Source: Phormidium sp. OSCR
GTDB lineage: Bacteria > Cyanobacteriota > Cyanobacteriia > Cyanobacteriales > Geitlerinemataceae
Reading direction: 5' to 3'
Assembly: GCA_001314905.1 (NCBI GenBank)
Contig: LJZT01000005.1
Location: 21,178-85,177 of the forward strand
DNA length: 64,000 nt
Shown here piece by piece: positions 18,444 through 28,016 of the stretch. The position numbers and the translations under genes are program-made. The notes beneath the pieces are model-generated. The model saw nothing but the letters and a program-made list of their open reading frames with translations, searched no databases and was not told the origin of the DNA. Positions within the stretch are counted from its first letter, which is position 1. Every line of letters starts with the position of its first letter.

Positions 18444-19811
18444 ATGAGCCGATTGACTAAACCTTTGACATTCATGAAAACCCTAGACCAATGCAGACAC
18501 TGGCGTTATCCTTTGTCTGTGCTGCTGTTGGGGACGGTTTTGGCGACGGGGGCGATCGCCGCTCAGGTTTTTGGGACTTCGGGACGAGATGGGATGCGGG
18601 GTCGAGATGGGCGATCGGGTGAACGGGGACCGGACCAAATGTTGGTGGTGGATGGCCGGGGGCGATCGCTACAACTGATGGGAACGTCGGGCCGGGATGG
18701 GGAGGATGGACGGCGCGGTGAGGATGCGTACAACTGTTCTCAGCCGAGTCGTCCGAGTGATCACTTGCGTGGGGCTGATGGCGGTGATGGGGGATCTGGC
18801 GGTGATGGCGGTGATGGGGGCGATGGGGGCAACCTGACGTTGTATTACTCGCAGTTGGACGAGTTACGAGAGATTTATGTGGATGCTCGTGGCGGTGAGG
18901 GCGGCTATGGCGGCTATGGTGGCTATGGTGGACGGGGTTGTTCTTGTCGTCGTGGTAGTTGGACGGTTGACAATGAGCGTTATTACTGCACGAGCGGTCA
19001 CTCAGGGCGGCGGGGAGGCAATGGACGGGCGGGAAATGAGGGGGACCCTGGCCAGTTGCGAATCGTGGCGGGAACGACCCCTCTGGAGCCGGAACAGCCT
19101 TCGGTGGAATTGCCGCTCTCGCTGTTGATCGATCGCCCCATTGATGGCCCCGTTGATTTGTCGAAAAATGTCTGGCTGCGTCGGCGGGGGGCGCGATCGC
19201 TGCTGGGATCGGGTTCGGTGATTGCTGATGAGTATGAGGAGTTTGTGGAGCGGTTGGAGCGAGCGGTGGCGTTAGCTTGGAATAGCGATCGCCGGCCCTC
19301 GGATTTTGCCGATCTTGAGGTTCGTGTCAGTTTGCATGATGATGGGTCGGTGGTGATGACGTTTCCTGAAGAGCTTTGGATTCAGGGATCTTGGCAGGAG
19401 GAGGGGCCGGTGAGTACCTATTCTGTTGATTACAGTTTACGGCGCAGTGAGGCGACGGAGTTGGCGATCGCCGATGCCAATCGCAATCCTCGGGAGTTCA
19501 ACATTGCTGTAGTTGATACCGCTCAACAGTCGGAGGTGTTGGAGACTGAATTTGCAGTCAAGATTCGCTCAACTCGATCTCGGGCTGGGTTCCGTCATGT
19601 CCGGGACTATCAAACTCGCTATGAGGGAGAGCTTCCGGCGCATTTGGTGTCGCGGGATTATAATCGTTTTGTACTGGATTTGTCCCGTTTACCTTTAGAG
19701 GCCCGAGATCTGACGTCTCGCAGTCAAGTCGAGGTAGAACTGATTGTGACTCGTCGTTTGGGAGACTATGAGGCGCAACAAACTCTACTCTGGCAAGGGC
19801 AACTCGATTGA
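18444..19811 (+). CDS. Exported glycine-rich collagen-like protein
   Basis: The 455-residue protein starts with a basic N-terminus and a hydrophobic segment (LSVLLLGTVLATGAIAA, residues ~25-41) that acts as a signal peptide or anchor. Gly-X-Y triplets follow (GTSGRDGMRGRDGRSGERG). Then comes a GGDGG-type run (near residues 112-130), a second block GGYGGYGGYGG, and a Cys-bearing loop CSCRRGS near residue 170. The C-terminal ~240 residues are a non-repetitive beta-rich domain of unknown fold. Collagen-like exported proteins in cyanobacteria are thought to contribute to sheath or surface structure. The role here is inferred. An alternative start at the ATG at 18474 is possible. Confidence 0.7.
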   Translation: MSRLTKPLTFMKTLDQCRHWRYPLSVLLLGTVLATGAIAAQVFGTSGRDGMRGRDGRSGERGPDQMLVVDGRGRSLQLMGTSGRDGEDGRRGEDAYNCSQPSRPSDHLRGADGGDGGSGGDGGDGGDGGNLTLYYSQLDELREIYVDARGGEGGYGGYGGYGGRGCSCRRGSWTVDNERYYCTSGHSGRRGGNGRAGNEGDPGQLRIVAGTTPLEPEQPSVELPLSLLIDRPIDGPVDLSKNVWLRRRGARSLLGSGSVIADEYEEFVERLERAVALAWNSDRRPSDFADLEVRVSLHDDGSVVMTFPEELWIQGSWQEEGPVSTYSVDYSLRRSEATELAIADANRNPREFNIAVVDTAQQSEVLETEFAVKIRSTRSRAGFRHVRDYQTRYEGELPAHLVSRDYNRFVLDLSRLPLEARDLTSRSQVEVELIVTRRLGDYEAQQTLLWQGQLD

Positions 19812-19992
19812 GGATCAACGGAGGATCAACAAACGTCGGGATAACGTTAGACGACCATTGCTTTTTTGAATAGATTTTGCTGTATTGGTGTAATTTTTTT
19901 GTTAACAATAACCATTGAGTCGTGTTTTTTCTGGTAATCCTTCTTCACAGTTAAACCGATTATCTCAAAGCAATTATTCATGGGGTTAGGCG

Positions 19993-20466
19993 ATGTTACT
20001 TCAGCAAATTTGGCGCTATCTCAAAACCGTAATGGGCATCATTTTTCGCCACCCTATCACCGGAACAACCGTGGTTGCCGAACTCATAGAGGGAGAGGAT
20101 GCGGGGAAATTAGTCTTGATTCAGCGGCGGGATACCGGCCGTTGGGGACTGCCTGGTGGGATTATTGATTGGGGGGAAGATCTGCTGACGGCAGCCCGGC
20201 GAGAACTCTATGAGGAGACGGGATTGGAGTTGCATGAATTGGGACGATTAGTGGGGGTATATTCCCACCCCGATCGCGATCCCCGGATTCACTCAATTTC
20301 CATTGTTGTGGCGGCCCGAGTCAGGGGAACCTTTAACCCTCAAGATACTCAGGAAGTTTTAGCTGTACGAGCCTTTAAGCCAGAGGAAATCCCCTATGAT
20401 GATCTGTGTCACGATCATCAACAGCAACTACAAGACTATTTGGCCGGAACCACGGCGATCGCCTAA
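19993..20466 (+). CDS. Nudix hydrolase
   Basis: The 157-residue protein carries a complete Nudix box at residues ~55-77 (GGIIDWGEDLLTAARRELYE then ETGL), matching G-x5-E-x7-REU-x-EE-x-GU. Such enzymes hydrolyse nucleoside diphosphates linked to another moiety, with Mg2+ held by the box glutamates. The N-terminal 25 residues (MLLQQIWRYLKTVMGIIFRH) are basic and amphipathic and may contact membranes. The specific substrate cannot be assigned. DUF427 follows after 85 bp on the same strand. Confidence 0.92.
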   Translation: MLLQQIWRYLKTVMGIIFRHPITGTTVVAELIEGEDAGKLVLIQRRDTGRWGLPGGIIDWGEDLLTAARRELYEETGLELHELGRLVGVYSHPDRDPRIHSISIVVAARVRGTFNPQDTQEVLAVRAFKPEEIPYDDLCHDHQQQLQDYLAGTTAIA

Positions 20467-20551
20467 ACCGAAACTGACCCTAGCCGTTTGTCTCTCCCAT
20501 CGTTAGGCTAAAGAAACTCCAGATAAAAGGCAATTTTAGGAGATTACCCTC

Positions 20552-21052
20552 ATGTTGAATCGACCGCAACGCATCGAACCGAAACCTGGACAAGAATCGG
20601 TGTGGGACTATCCTCGTCCCCCTCGCTTAGAACCGGTTTCAGGTCGTCTCTGGATTGTCTTCAACGGCGAGATCATTGCCGATAGCGAACGAACCCAGCG
20701 AGTCCTCGAAACGAGCCATCCTCCCGTCTATTACTTCCCTCCCGAGGATATCAAAAGCGACTGTCTGATCCCCTCATCCCGACAAACCTTTTGCGAATGG
20801 AAAGGGGCCTGTCGCTATTACAGCGTTCAGGTCGGAGATAAACGAGCCTCAGATGTGGCTTGGTACTATCCTAATCCAGTGCCTGATTTTGCGGCGATCG
20901 CCAACTATGTGAGTTTTTATGCCAGTCAAATGGACGCCTGTTATGTGCGAGGGGAACAGGTGGACGCCCAACCTGGGGACTTTTATGGCGGTTGGATTAC
21001 TCAAGACATTGTTGGGCCGTTTAAAGGGATTCGAGGCAGTTGGGGCTGGTAA
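20552..21052 (+). CDS. DUF427 domain protein
   Basis: The 166-residue protein has the DUF427 beta-tent fold signature. It includes VWDYPRPPRLEPV at the N-terminus, VYYFPPEDI near residue 67 and the conserved FCEWKGACRYY near residue 85, followed by VAWYYPNPVPDF. The biochemical role is unknown. Its stop codon ends one base before the start of the hybrid kinase gene, so the two are probably co-transcribed and perhaps translationally coupled. An ATTTTAGGAGATT ribosome binding region precedes the ATG. Confidence 0.88.
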   Translation: MLNRPQRIEPKPGQESVWDYPRPPRLEPVSGRLWIVFNGEIIADSERTQRVLETSHPPVYYFPPEDIKSDCLIPSSRQTFCEWKGACRYYSVQVGDKRASDVAWYYPNPVPDFAAIANYVSFYASQMDACYVRGEQVDAQPGDFYGGWITQDIVGPFKGIRGSWGW

Positions 21053-21053
21053 C

Positions 21054-24000
21054 ATGAAACGTCCCTTCAAGTCTGCGGACATTCTGGCCCCAAGATGCCC
21101 GCCACGAGTCCGTCAAACGCGCCGGGGGATTCCCTTACGGGCGGTTTTAGTGGCGCCGTTTGCCTTACAAATTGCCTTAGCTGTGGGAGTCACCGGTTGG
21201 CTGATTGCTCGCAACAGTCGTGTGGCCAGTGAGACTATGGGACAGGCCCATCAACAGCAAGTTAGCGAGATGGCCCTTCATGATCTCGAAGAACATCTCC
21301 AAGAGCTGATTCAGGTCTCCCATCTCAATCGCCGCCATCTCGAAAGCCAACTTCTCGATCCCGCTTCGATTGACTATATTGAAGCCCTGTTGTGGCATCA
21401 GTTACAAACCTTTCCCCTAGTCTCAGCCATTGGCTTTGTCAACGTCAATGGAGATGGGATGGGGGTGATTCAGGGAGGCGGCGATCGCAGTTTAACGCTA
21501 CAACGGCGCAATGGCCGCCTACGGGCGTTATGGGTGGATGAAACGGGGGCTGAGATTGAAGAGGATGAAACCTTGAGGGACTTTAACCCACAAACGATTC
21601 TGAGCTATCAGACTACCTTACGTCGCGCTACAGCCGGCTGGAGCGAGGTGGTGGTGTCTCCTCTACCTCCGTTGACTCCCTTGATTACGTTTTCAGAACT
21701 CGTCGGGCCTGAGGATAATCCCATGGGAGTGATGACCGTGGCCCTGGAACTGACGAGCCTCAATCATCTGTTGCGTCATCATCATCTTGGCGACAAAGGA
21801 GAGTATTTCTTAGTCGATCGCCAAGGAGGACTTCTGGCCACATCCTTGGCGACATCTGATGAGAACCGAGAGCTATTTTTAGACGAAATTAAGCAGAATC
21901 GGTCGGCCCAGGACAGTCAATTTTCTACAATTGCCCAGGTTAGTGCCGGAGTCCAGGCCAAGATGGGCTCTTGGCAAGGTGTGAATGAGTCTGAACGCCT
22001 GAGGTTGAGTTTGAATGATATTCCCCATTTTGTGACCATTACCCCGTTTCAAATGGATGGGGGCATTGATTGGTTGCTGGTGACGACGATGCCTCAGTCC
22101 CAGTTTTTGGGTCATCTCGAGGCCAGTAGTCGTCAAACCTTGATGATTTGTTTGGTCGCCATTGCTGTGGCGGCAGGGCTAGGTTGGTGGGCCTCTCACT
22201 GGATTGCTCGTCCGGTGAAGCGATTACAGCAGGCGGCCCGAGATGTGGCTGATGGTAATTTTGCGCGGCGGGTTCAGGTGCGGCAACCGCAGGAAGTGGC
22301 GGATTTGGCTGATTCGTTTAATCTTATGAGTGAGGATTTGGAGCGATCGCACCTGCATTTAGAAGCCACAGTCGCCGAACGCACTCAGGAACTCAAGCAA
22401 GAAATTCAAGAACGACAGGCGATTACTGCTGAACTCCATCGCTCAGAAACCCGCTATCGTCTCTTGGCTGAAGGCACTCAGGAGGCGATCGCCCTGCTGC
22501 ATGAAGGACACTTTAGTGATTGTAATCATGCGGCGTTGGAGCTGTTCGATGTGGCCAGCAAAGAGGAGTTTTATGGTCTAACCCCCTGGGGTCTCTCCCC
22601 ACCCTATCAACCGGATGGTCGTTCCTCCCAGGAGGCGTCCCAAGATTGGATTAACAAGGTCTTAGAGTCGGGTTCACAACGGTTTGAGTGGGTTCACCGA
22701 CGGCTTGATAACCGTTCCTTCTTTGCCGAAGTTTGTCTGAGTGCCATTGAAGTTGAAGATAGCATTCTCATCCAAGCCGCCATCCGCGATATTAGCGAAA
22801 CCAAACAAGCTGAGGCTGAACTACGGGCGAGAGAGGAGCAGTACCGAACCCTCGTCGAAACGGCCAACTCGATCATCTTGCGTTGGAACCTCGAAGGCAC
22901 AATTACCTTCATCAATCGTTACGGTGAAGCCTTTTTGGGCTACGGGCAGGATGAGTTACGAGGACAATCGCTGTCGGTGATTATTCCCGAAACCGGAACC
23001 ACCTTTAACTGGCGACAGTTCGCCCAGGAGTTAGCTGACAATCCTGATTGTCGGACTACTCGCGAAGATCCCAATGTCTGTCGGGATGGAACCTGGGTTT
23101 GGGTTCTCTGGACGAATCAGCCCATCTTTAATCCCGATGGGACGTTATTGGAGATTCTGGCGGTTGGTAATGATTGTACTGAGCGTAAACGGGCGGAGGT
23201 GGAATTGCGAGAGGCCAAGGAAGCGGCTGATTTGGCAAACCGGGCCAAAAGTGAGTTTATCTCGAATATGAGTCATGAGTTGCGAACGCCTCTTAATGGC
23301 ATTCTCGGGTATAGTCAGATCTTTAAGCGTCAAACCCATCTTCCTCCGGCGGTTCTCAATGGGGTGGAGGTGATTCATCAATGTGGAACCCATTTATTGA
23401 CGCTGATTGAGGATATTCTCGATTTTTCCAAGTTGGAAGCCCAGCGGATGACCCTGGTGGATAATCCTTTTGCTCTAGGCCAGTTCTTAAACACGGTGGT
23501 TCAGATGTTTGAACTCAAGGCGGCTCAGAAGCGGTTGACGTTTGTCTGTGAGGCGGCAGAATCCCTGCCAATGGCGATTATTGGTGATCAAAAGCGTTTG
23601 CGTCAGGTTCTGATTAATCTGTTGGGGAATGCGATTAAGTTCACCGAGAGGGGAGAGGTGACGTTTGAGGTGTCCCTGGTTCAGTCGGCCTCCTCCGCGA
23701 CAGGCGATCGCTGTCTGATTCGTTTTGCGGTGCGCGACACGGGGATTGGGATGAGTGCTCAACAACTCTCGCGGGTTTTTCTGCCGTTTGAACAGGTCAG
23801 TGATCCTAGCTACCATTCTCAGGGGACCGGCTTGGGGTTAACGATTAGCCAAAAAATTGTCCATCAGATGGGAGGACGGTTGGAGGTTGAGAGCCAGTTG
23901 GGCCAGGGAAGTTGTTTTTCGTTTGAGTTATGGTTCCCTCAAGCCTCGACGTGGTTGGAGGAGAAGCAACCTACATTGGCTCTATGTCATGGGTATACTG

Positions 24001-24635
24001 GACTCCGCCGTCGTCTGTTGATTGTTGATGACACAGGGGCGAATCGTTTGACGCTGTGCCAGTTGTTAGGAGATTTGGGGTTTGAAGTCCTAGAGGCGAA
24101 CCATGGAGATGAGGCTCTCAGGCTGGCTCTGGAGCAATCGATTGACCTGGTGGTGACGGATTTGCAGATGCCGGGCCTCGATGGGGTTGAGTTGATTCGT
24201 CGCTTTCGGGCTATTCCTGCTTTGGCTCAGGTGCCGATTTTTGTGGCCTCGGCGAGTCTGTTGGTTGAGGAGCGCGATCGCTGTTTGGCGGCGGGGTGCA
24301 ATGATGTTCTGGACAAACCGATTGAGACGGAGATCTTGTTGGCACGCTTGCAGGAGTATCTCAATTTAGAATGGGTTGATGAGTCGGACAGTCACCTCAC
24401 GGATGTGGCTGAGATGTCAACGGTTTCTGATCTAGAGCCGATGGTGTTTCCAGACTCTCAACAGCTCGATGAGTTGACTCATTTGGCGAAACGGGGCAGC
24501 CTGAAGCGGTTAATTGAGGTAGCGGACCAATTTAGGCTCGATAATCCTCAATTAGAACCGTTTGTGCAATACCTGAATCAGCTTGCTCGTAGCTATCAAG
24601 ATAAAGCTATCTTAGAGCTATTGAATCGGTCTTAA
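21054..24635 (+). CDS. Membrane hybrid sensor histidine kinase (Cache-HAMP-PAS-PAS-HisKA-HATPase-REC)
   Basis: The start is placed at the ATG at 21054 (MKRPFKSADIL), directly after the DUF427 stop, giving 1193 residues. Two membrane segments (about residues 30-50 and 360-380) flank a periplasmic Cache-type sensor. A HAMP linker follows (WIARPVKRLQQAARDVADGNF). Two PAS domains come next, then HisKA with H741 in SNMSHELRTPL and a HATPase with DTGIGM and GTGLGLTISQ. A receiver domain has phospho-acceptor D1036 in VVTDLQMPGLDG. The C-terminal ~70 residues are a helical tail. It heads a three-gene signalling run with spacings of 12 and 15 bp. Confidence 0.9.
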   Translation: MKRPFKSADILAPRCPPRVRQTRRGIPLRAVLVAPFALQIALAVGVTGWLIARNSRVASETMGQAHQQQVSEMALHDLEEHLQELIQVSHLNRRHLESQLLDPASIDYIEALLWHQLQTFPLVSAIGFVNVNGDGMGVIQGGGDRSLTLQRRNGRLRALWVDETGAEIEEDETLRDFNPQTILSYQTTLRRATAGWSEVVVSPLPPLTPLITFSELVGPEDNPMGVMTVALELTSLNHLLRHHHLGDKGEYFLVDRQGGLLATSLATSDENRELFLDEIKQNRSAQDSQFSTIAQVSAGVQAKMGSWQGVNESERLRLSLNDIPHFVTITPFQMDGGIDWLLVTTMPQSQFLGHLEASSRQTLMICLVAIAVAAGLGWWASHWIARPVKRLQQAARDVADGNFARRVQVRQPQEVADLADSFNLMSEDLERSHLHLEATVAERTQELKQEIQERQAITAELHRSETRYRLLAEGTQEAIALLHEGHFSDCNHAALELFDVASKEEFYGLTPWGLSPPYQPDGRSSQEASQDWINKVLESGSQRFEWVHRRLDNRSFFAEVCLSAIEVEDSILIQAAIRDISETKQAEAELRAREEQYRTLVETANSIILRWNLEGTITFINRYGEAFLGYGQDELRGQSLSVIIPETGTTFNWRQFAQELADNPDCRTTREDPNVCRDGTWVWVLWTNQPIFNPDGTLLEILAVGNDCTERKRAEVELREAKEAADLANRAKSEFISNMSHELRTPLNGILGYSQIFKRQTHLPPAVLNGVEVIHQCGTHLLTLIEDILDFSKLEAQRMTLVDNPFALGQFLNTVVQMFELKAAQKRLTFVCEAAESLPMAIIGDQKRLRQVLINLLGNAIKFTERGEVTFEVSLVQSASSATGDRCLIRFAVRDTGIGMSAQQLSRVFLPFEQVSDPSYHSQGTGLGLTISQKIVHQMGGRLEVESQLGQGSCFSFELWFPQASTWLEEKQPTLALCHGYTGLRRRLLIVDDTGANRLTLCQLLGDLGFEVLEANHGDEALRLALEQSIDLVVTDLQMPGLDGVELIRRFRAIPALAQVPIFVASASLLVEERDRCLAAGCNDVLDKPIETEILLARLQEYLNLEWVDESDSHLTDVAEMSTVSDLEPMVFPDSQQLDELTHLAKRGSLKRLIEVADQFRLDNPQLEPFVQYLNQLARSYQDKAILELLNRS

Positions 24636-24647
24636 CTGAAATTTCTG

Positions 24648-26654
24648 ATGAATGCAATCCTGACGGCAACTCAATCGATTCTTATTGTGGATGATGATCC
24701 GGCTAATTTAGAGGTTCTCTCTAATTTGCTAGAACGATCTGGATATGAGGTCCTGATTGCTCGGGATGGCTATAGTGCGATCGAACGAGCTCGGTATGAT
24801 CCGCCGGATTTGATTTGTTTGGATGTGATGATGCCGGGGATTGATGGATTTGAAACCTGTCGCCGTTTGAAGAATCAGGCGGAAACGGTGGATATTCCGG
24901 TGATTTTCATGACGGCGTTATCGGATATTGAGCATCAGGTGATGGGGTTAGGGTTGGGGGCGGTTGATTACATCCCCAAGCCATTTTATGAGGATGTGGT
25001 CTTGTCGCGGGTGCAGTTACATCTCAAGTTACGCCGTTTAACGGATTCTCTGGCGAACCAGAATCAGCAGTTGGAACGGTTAGTCGGCGATCGCACGCAT
25101 CAACTCCAAGACACGATTCATCAACTGCAAGTGACGCAACGAGAGTTGGAACAACGGGAACAGCAGTTAGCTCATGATGCACTCCATGATTCGCTGACGG
25201 GACTCCCGAACCGGGTTTGGTTGATGAATCGGATCAATACGCTGCTCCAGAATACGGCTAATTCTTCGGAATTTGCGGTGTTATTTTTAGACCTCGATCG
25301 CTTTAAAGTCATTAATGACAGTTTGGGACATTTGGCGGGGGACGCGTTACTTAAAACCGTGGCTGGACGACTTCTAGAAATCCTTGGACATGATCCGCAA
25401 ACTTTGGATAGTTTGAGTCCTGATTTTCCTGAGACGGGATGGAGTACAGTCTCTCGTTTAGGGGGCGATGAATTTGTGGTTCTTTTAGAAAATGTTGCTG
25501 GCTTAGATGATGTGTTAGAGGTCGCTCGTTGCATTCAACGTCAGTTTTCGCTGCCGTTTCATTTAGCGAATAATTACGAAGTCTTCACGAATGCTAGTAT
25601 TGGTATTGCTCTTAAGAATACTCAGTATCTCCATTGCGAAAATGTTTTGCGAGATGCGGACATTGCCATGTATCAAGCCAAACAGGCGGGTCGGGGACGG
25701 TATGCAATTTTTAATCCGCAAATGCAGGCTCGGGCTAAGTTACGTTTGGAGTTAGAAAATGATTTACGCCATGCCGTTGAACATAAACTGCTGATTCGGG
25801 AACCTTGGCAAGACAGTCATGACCGTCAGAATTTAAGGGGCCAGAGGAATAATGAGTTTAGTTTGTATTATCAGCCTCTTGTTTGTTTGCAAACCGGTAG
25901 GATTCGTGGTTTTGAGGCGTTGCTGCGTTGGCATCATCCGAAAAAAGGTTTGATTTCTCCGGTAGATTTTATCCCCATTAGTGAGGAGATTGGGTTGATT
26001 CATGAATTGGGAAGTTGGGTGTTTTGGGAGGCTTGTCAGCAATTGTCAGATTGGCGATCGCAGTTTCCGCACTTACAAGATTTAACCCTAAATGTCAACC
26101 TCTCTACAATTCAATTGATGCAACCTCAGTTAGTGGAGTTAATCGAAAATGCTTTAATGGGAGTACAACTGCCCCAAGGCTGCATCAAACTCGAAATCAC
26201 GGAAACCTGTTTACTCCAAAGCAATGCCCAAGTTTTTGATATTCTCCGAAAACTTCAAGAATTAGGATTATCTCTTTGTATTGATGACTTTGGCACGGGA
26301 TATTCGTCCTTAAGCCGTTTACATGAGTTTCCCGTCCATACCCTCAAGATTGACAAAGCCTTTGTTGCTCGTTTACAAGAGAAGTCAAACGGAGTCTCGG
26401 AAAATGGCAATGAAATCGTCCATACCATTATCACTCTGGCTCATGCTCTGGGGATGGATGCCGTGGCGGAGGGGATTGAAACCCCCACGCAGTTGGCTAT
26501 TGTGCGAGCCATGGGCTGTGAACTGGCTCAGGGCTATCTGTTCTCTCGTCCACTTCCCCCCCAGGAGGCTGAGACGTTTTTGGTTACGCCAGAACGATTT
26601 ACAGCTTGGCTGACCGCGGCGATTCATCATTCAACGCCCTCTTCTACCACTTGA
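24648..26654 (+). CDS. Response regulator with GGDEF and EAL domains
   Basis: The 668-residue protein has an N-terminal receiver with D59 in CLDVMMPGIDG and a coiled coil (residues ~130-175). The GGDEF domain has an intact GGDEF at ~272-276 in RLGGDEFVVLLE. The EAL domain has EALLRW at ~423 and DDFGTGYSS near residue 548. Both the cyclase and phosphodiesterase signatures look complete, so it could make or degrade c-di-GMP depending on phosphorylation. A 30-residue basic insert separates the two catalytic domains. It sits 12 bp after the hybrid kinase, its likely phosphodonor. Confidence 0.93.
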   Translation: MNAILTATQSILIVDDDPANLEVLSNLLERSGYEVLIARDGYSAIERARYDPPDLICLDVMMPGIDGFETCRRLKNQAETVDIPVIFMTALSDIEHQVMGLGLGAVDYIPKPFYEDVVLSRVQLHLKLRRLTDSLANQNQQLERLVGDRTHQLQDTIHQLQVTQRELEQREQQLAHDALHDSLTGLPNRVWLMNRINTLLQNTANSSEFAVLFLDLDRFKVINDSLGHLAGDALLKTVAGRLLEILGHDPQTLDSLSPDFPETGWSTVSRLGGDEFVVLLENVAGLDDVLEVARCIQRQFSLPFHLANNYEVFTNASIGIALKNTQYLHCENVLRDADIAMYQAKQAGRGRYAIFNPQMQARAKLRLELENDLRHAVEHKLLIREPWQDSHDRQNLRGQRNNEFSLYYQPLVCLQTGRIRGFEALLRWHHPKKGLISPVDFIPISEEIGLIHELGSWVFWEACQQLSDWRSQFPHLQDLTLNVNLSTIQLMQPQLVELIENALMGVQLPQGCIKLEITETCLLQSNAQVFDILRKLQELGLSLCIDDFGTGYSSLSRLHEFPVHTLKIDKAFVARLQEKSNGVSENGNEIVHTIITLAHALGMDAVAEGIETPTQLAIVRAMGCELAQGYLFSRPLPPQEAETFLVTPERFTAWLTAAIHHSTPSSTT

Positions 26655-26669
26655 CAGTATTAGCTCGGT

Positions 26670-28016
26670 ATGAACTCACAACAGCTCGACTACGGCACGA
26701 TTCTGATTGTCGATGACAATCCCGCTAATTTGGATGTTTTGTCGGATTTTCTCGATAGTTCGGGATTTGAGGTGTTGGTGGCTCAAGATGGCACGAGTGC
26801 TATCGATAAGGTCAACTATGCTCCGCCTCATCTGATTTTGTTGGATATTATGATGCCGGGAATTGATGGGTTTGAAACCTGTCGCCGCCTCAAAGCTAAT
26901 CCCGACACTCAGGAGATTCCCATTATTTTTACCAGTGCTTTGGCCGATACGGTGGATAAGGTGAAGGGCTTATCCCTCGGAGCGGTCGATTATATCACAA
27001 AACCCTTTCAACAAGAGGAGGTTTTAGCCCGAGTTCGTCTGCATCTGAAGCTCTATTTTATTGGGCAAGAGTTGGCACAACAAAATCTGTTGTTGGAGCA
27101 ACGGGTGAGTGAACGGACGGCAAAACTCAATCAAGTGATTCAGGAGTTGCAAACGGCTCAGGTCCAATTGATTCAGAGTGAAAAAATGTCGAGCTTGGGG
27201 CAATTAGTCGCAGGTGTTGCTCATGAAATTAACAACCCGGTTAACTTTATTTTCGGTAATTTAACTCATGCTAATGACTATACATCAAGTTTGCTAGAAA
27301 TCATTAAAACCTATCAAGATAAGTATCCTGAGCCTGATGACGAGTTGCAAGAAGTTCTGGAAGAATTGGAACTGGATTTCTTGATTGAAGATTTGCCTAA
27401 GTTGCTGCGATCGATGCAGGTGGGAGCGGAGCGGATTCGCGAGATTGTTTTGAGTTTACGGAAGTTTTCCCGCATTGATGAGGCAGATTTAAAAGCCGTC
27501 GATATTCATGATGGCATTGATACCACTTTGATGATTCTCCATAACCGCATTAAAGTGCGCTCAAGTAGCCCCGCGATTGAGATTATTCGTGATTATGGGG
27601 AGTTGCCCGATGTTGAATGTTATTCGGGACAACTGAATCAGGTGTTTATGAATTTGCTGGCTAATGCCATTGATGCTCTCGAAGATAAACGGGAACGGGG
27701 GGAATCGACTTCAATTACGATTAGCACTCGTCGGCTGGCTGAGAATCGGGTGCGTATCTCCATCGCCGATAATGGTTTAGGTATGGAGGCGGAGGTTCGG
27801 GATAAGATTTTCAATCCCTTTTTTACCACAAAACCGATTGGGAAAGGCACAGGAATGGGGTTGGCGATCGCCTACTCCATTGTGGTTGAGAAACATAATG
27901 GCTCCTTAGTGTGTCTCTCGCAACCGGGCCAGGGGACGGAATTTGTCATCGAAATTCCGGTTGTCCAAGAGACTCGCACTGCTGCGACTCCTGAAGTGGA
28001 AAAGGTGTCAGGTTAG
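26670..28016 (+). CDS. Receiver-histidine kinase protein
   Basis: The 448-residue soluble protein joins an N-terminal receiver (D59 in LLDIMMPGIDG) to a coiled coil. A histidine kinase core follows with H185 in AGVAHEINNPVNF, the N box LLANAIDALED, the G1 box ADNGLGM and GTGMGLAIAYS. This REC-kinase arrangement lets the kinase be switched by phosphorylation from another kinase. The receiver is closely similar to that of the preceding REC-GGDEF-EAL protein (NPANLDVLSD versus DPANLEVLSN), suggesting duplication within the operon. Its stop overlaps the convergent amidohydrolase stop by 4 bp. Confidence 0.92.
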   Translation: MNSQQLDYGTILIVDDNPANLDVLSDFLDSSGFEVLVAQDGTSAIDKVNYAPPHLILLDIMMPGIDGFETCRRLKANPDTQEIPIIFTSALADTVDKVKGLSLGAVDYITKPFQQEEVLARVRLHLKLYFIGQELAQQNLLLEQRVSERTAKLNQVIQELQTAQVQLIQSEKMSSLGQLVAGVAHEINNPVNFIFGNLTHANDYTSSLLEIIKTYQDKYPEPDDELQEVLEELELDFLIEDLPKLLRSMQVGAERIREIVLSLRKFSRIDEADLKAVDIHDGIDTTLMILHNRIKVRSSSPAIEIIRDYGELPDVECYSGQLNQVFMNLLANAIDALEDKRERGESTSITISTRRLAENRVRISIADNGLGMEAEVRDKIFNPFFTTKPIGKGTGMGLAIAYSIVVEKHNGSLVCLSQPGQGTEFVIEIPVVQETRTAATPEVEKVSG

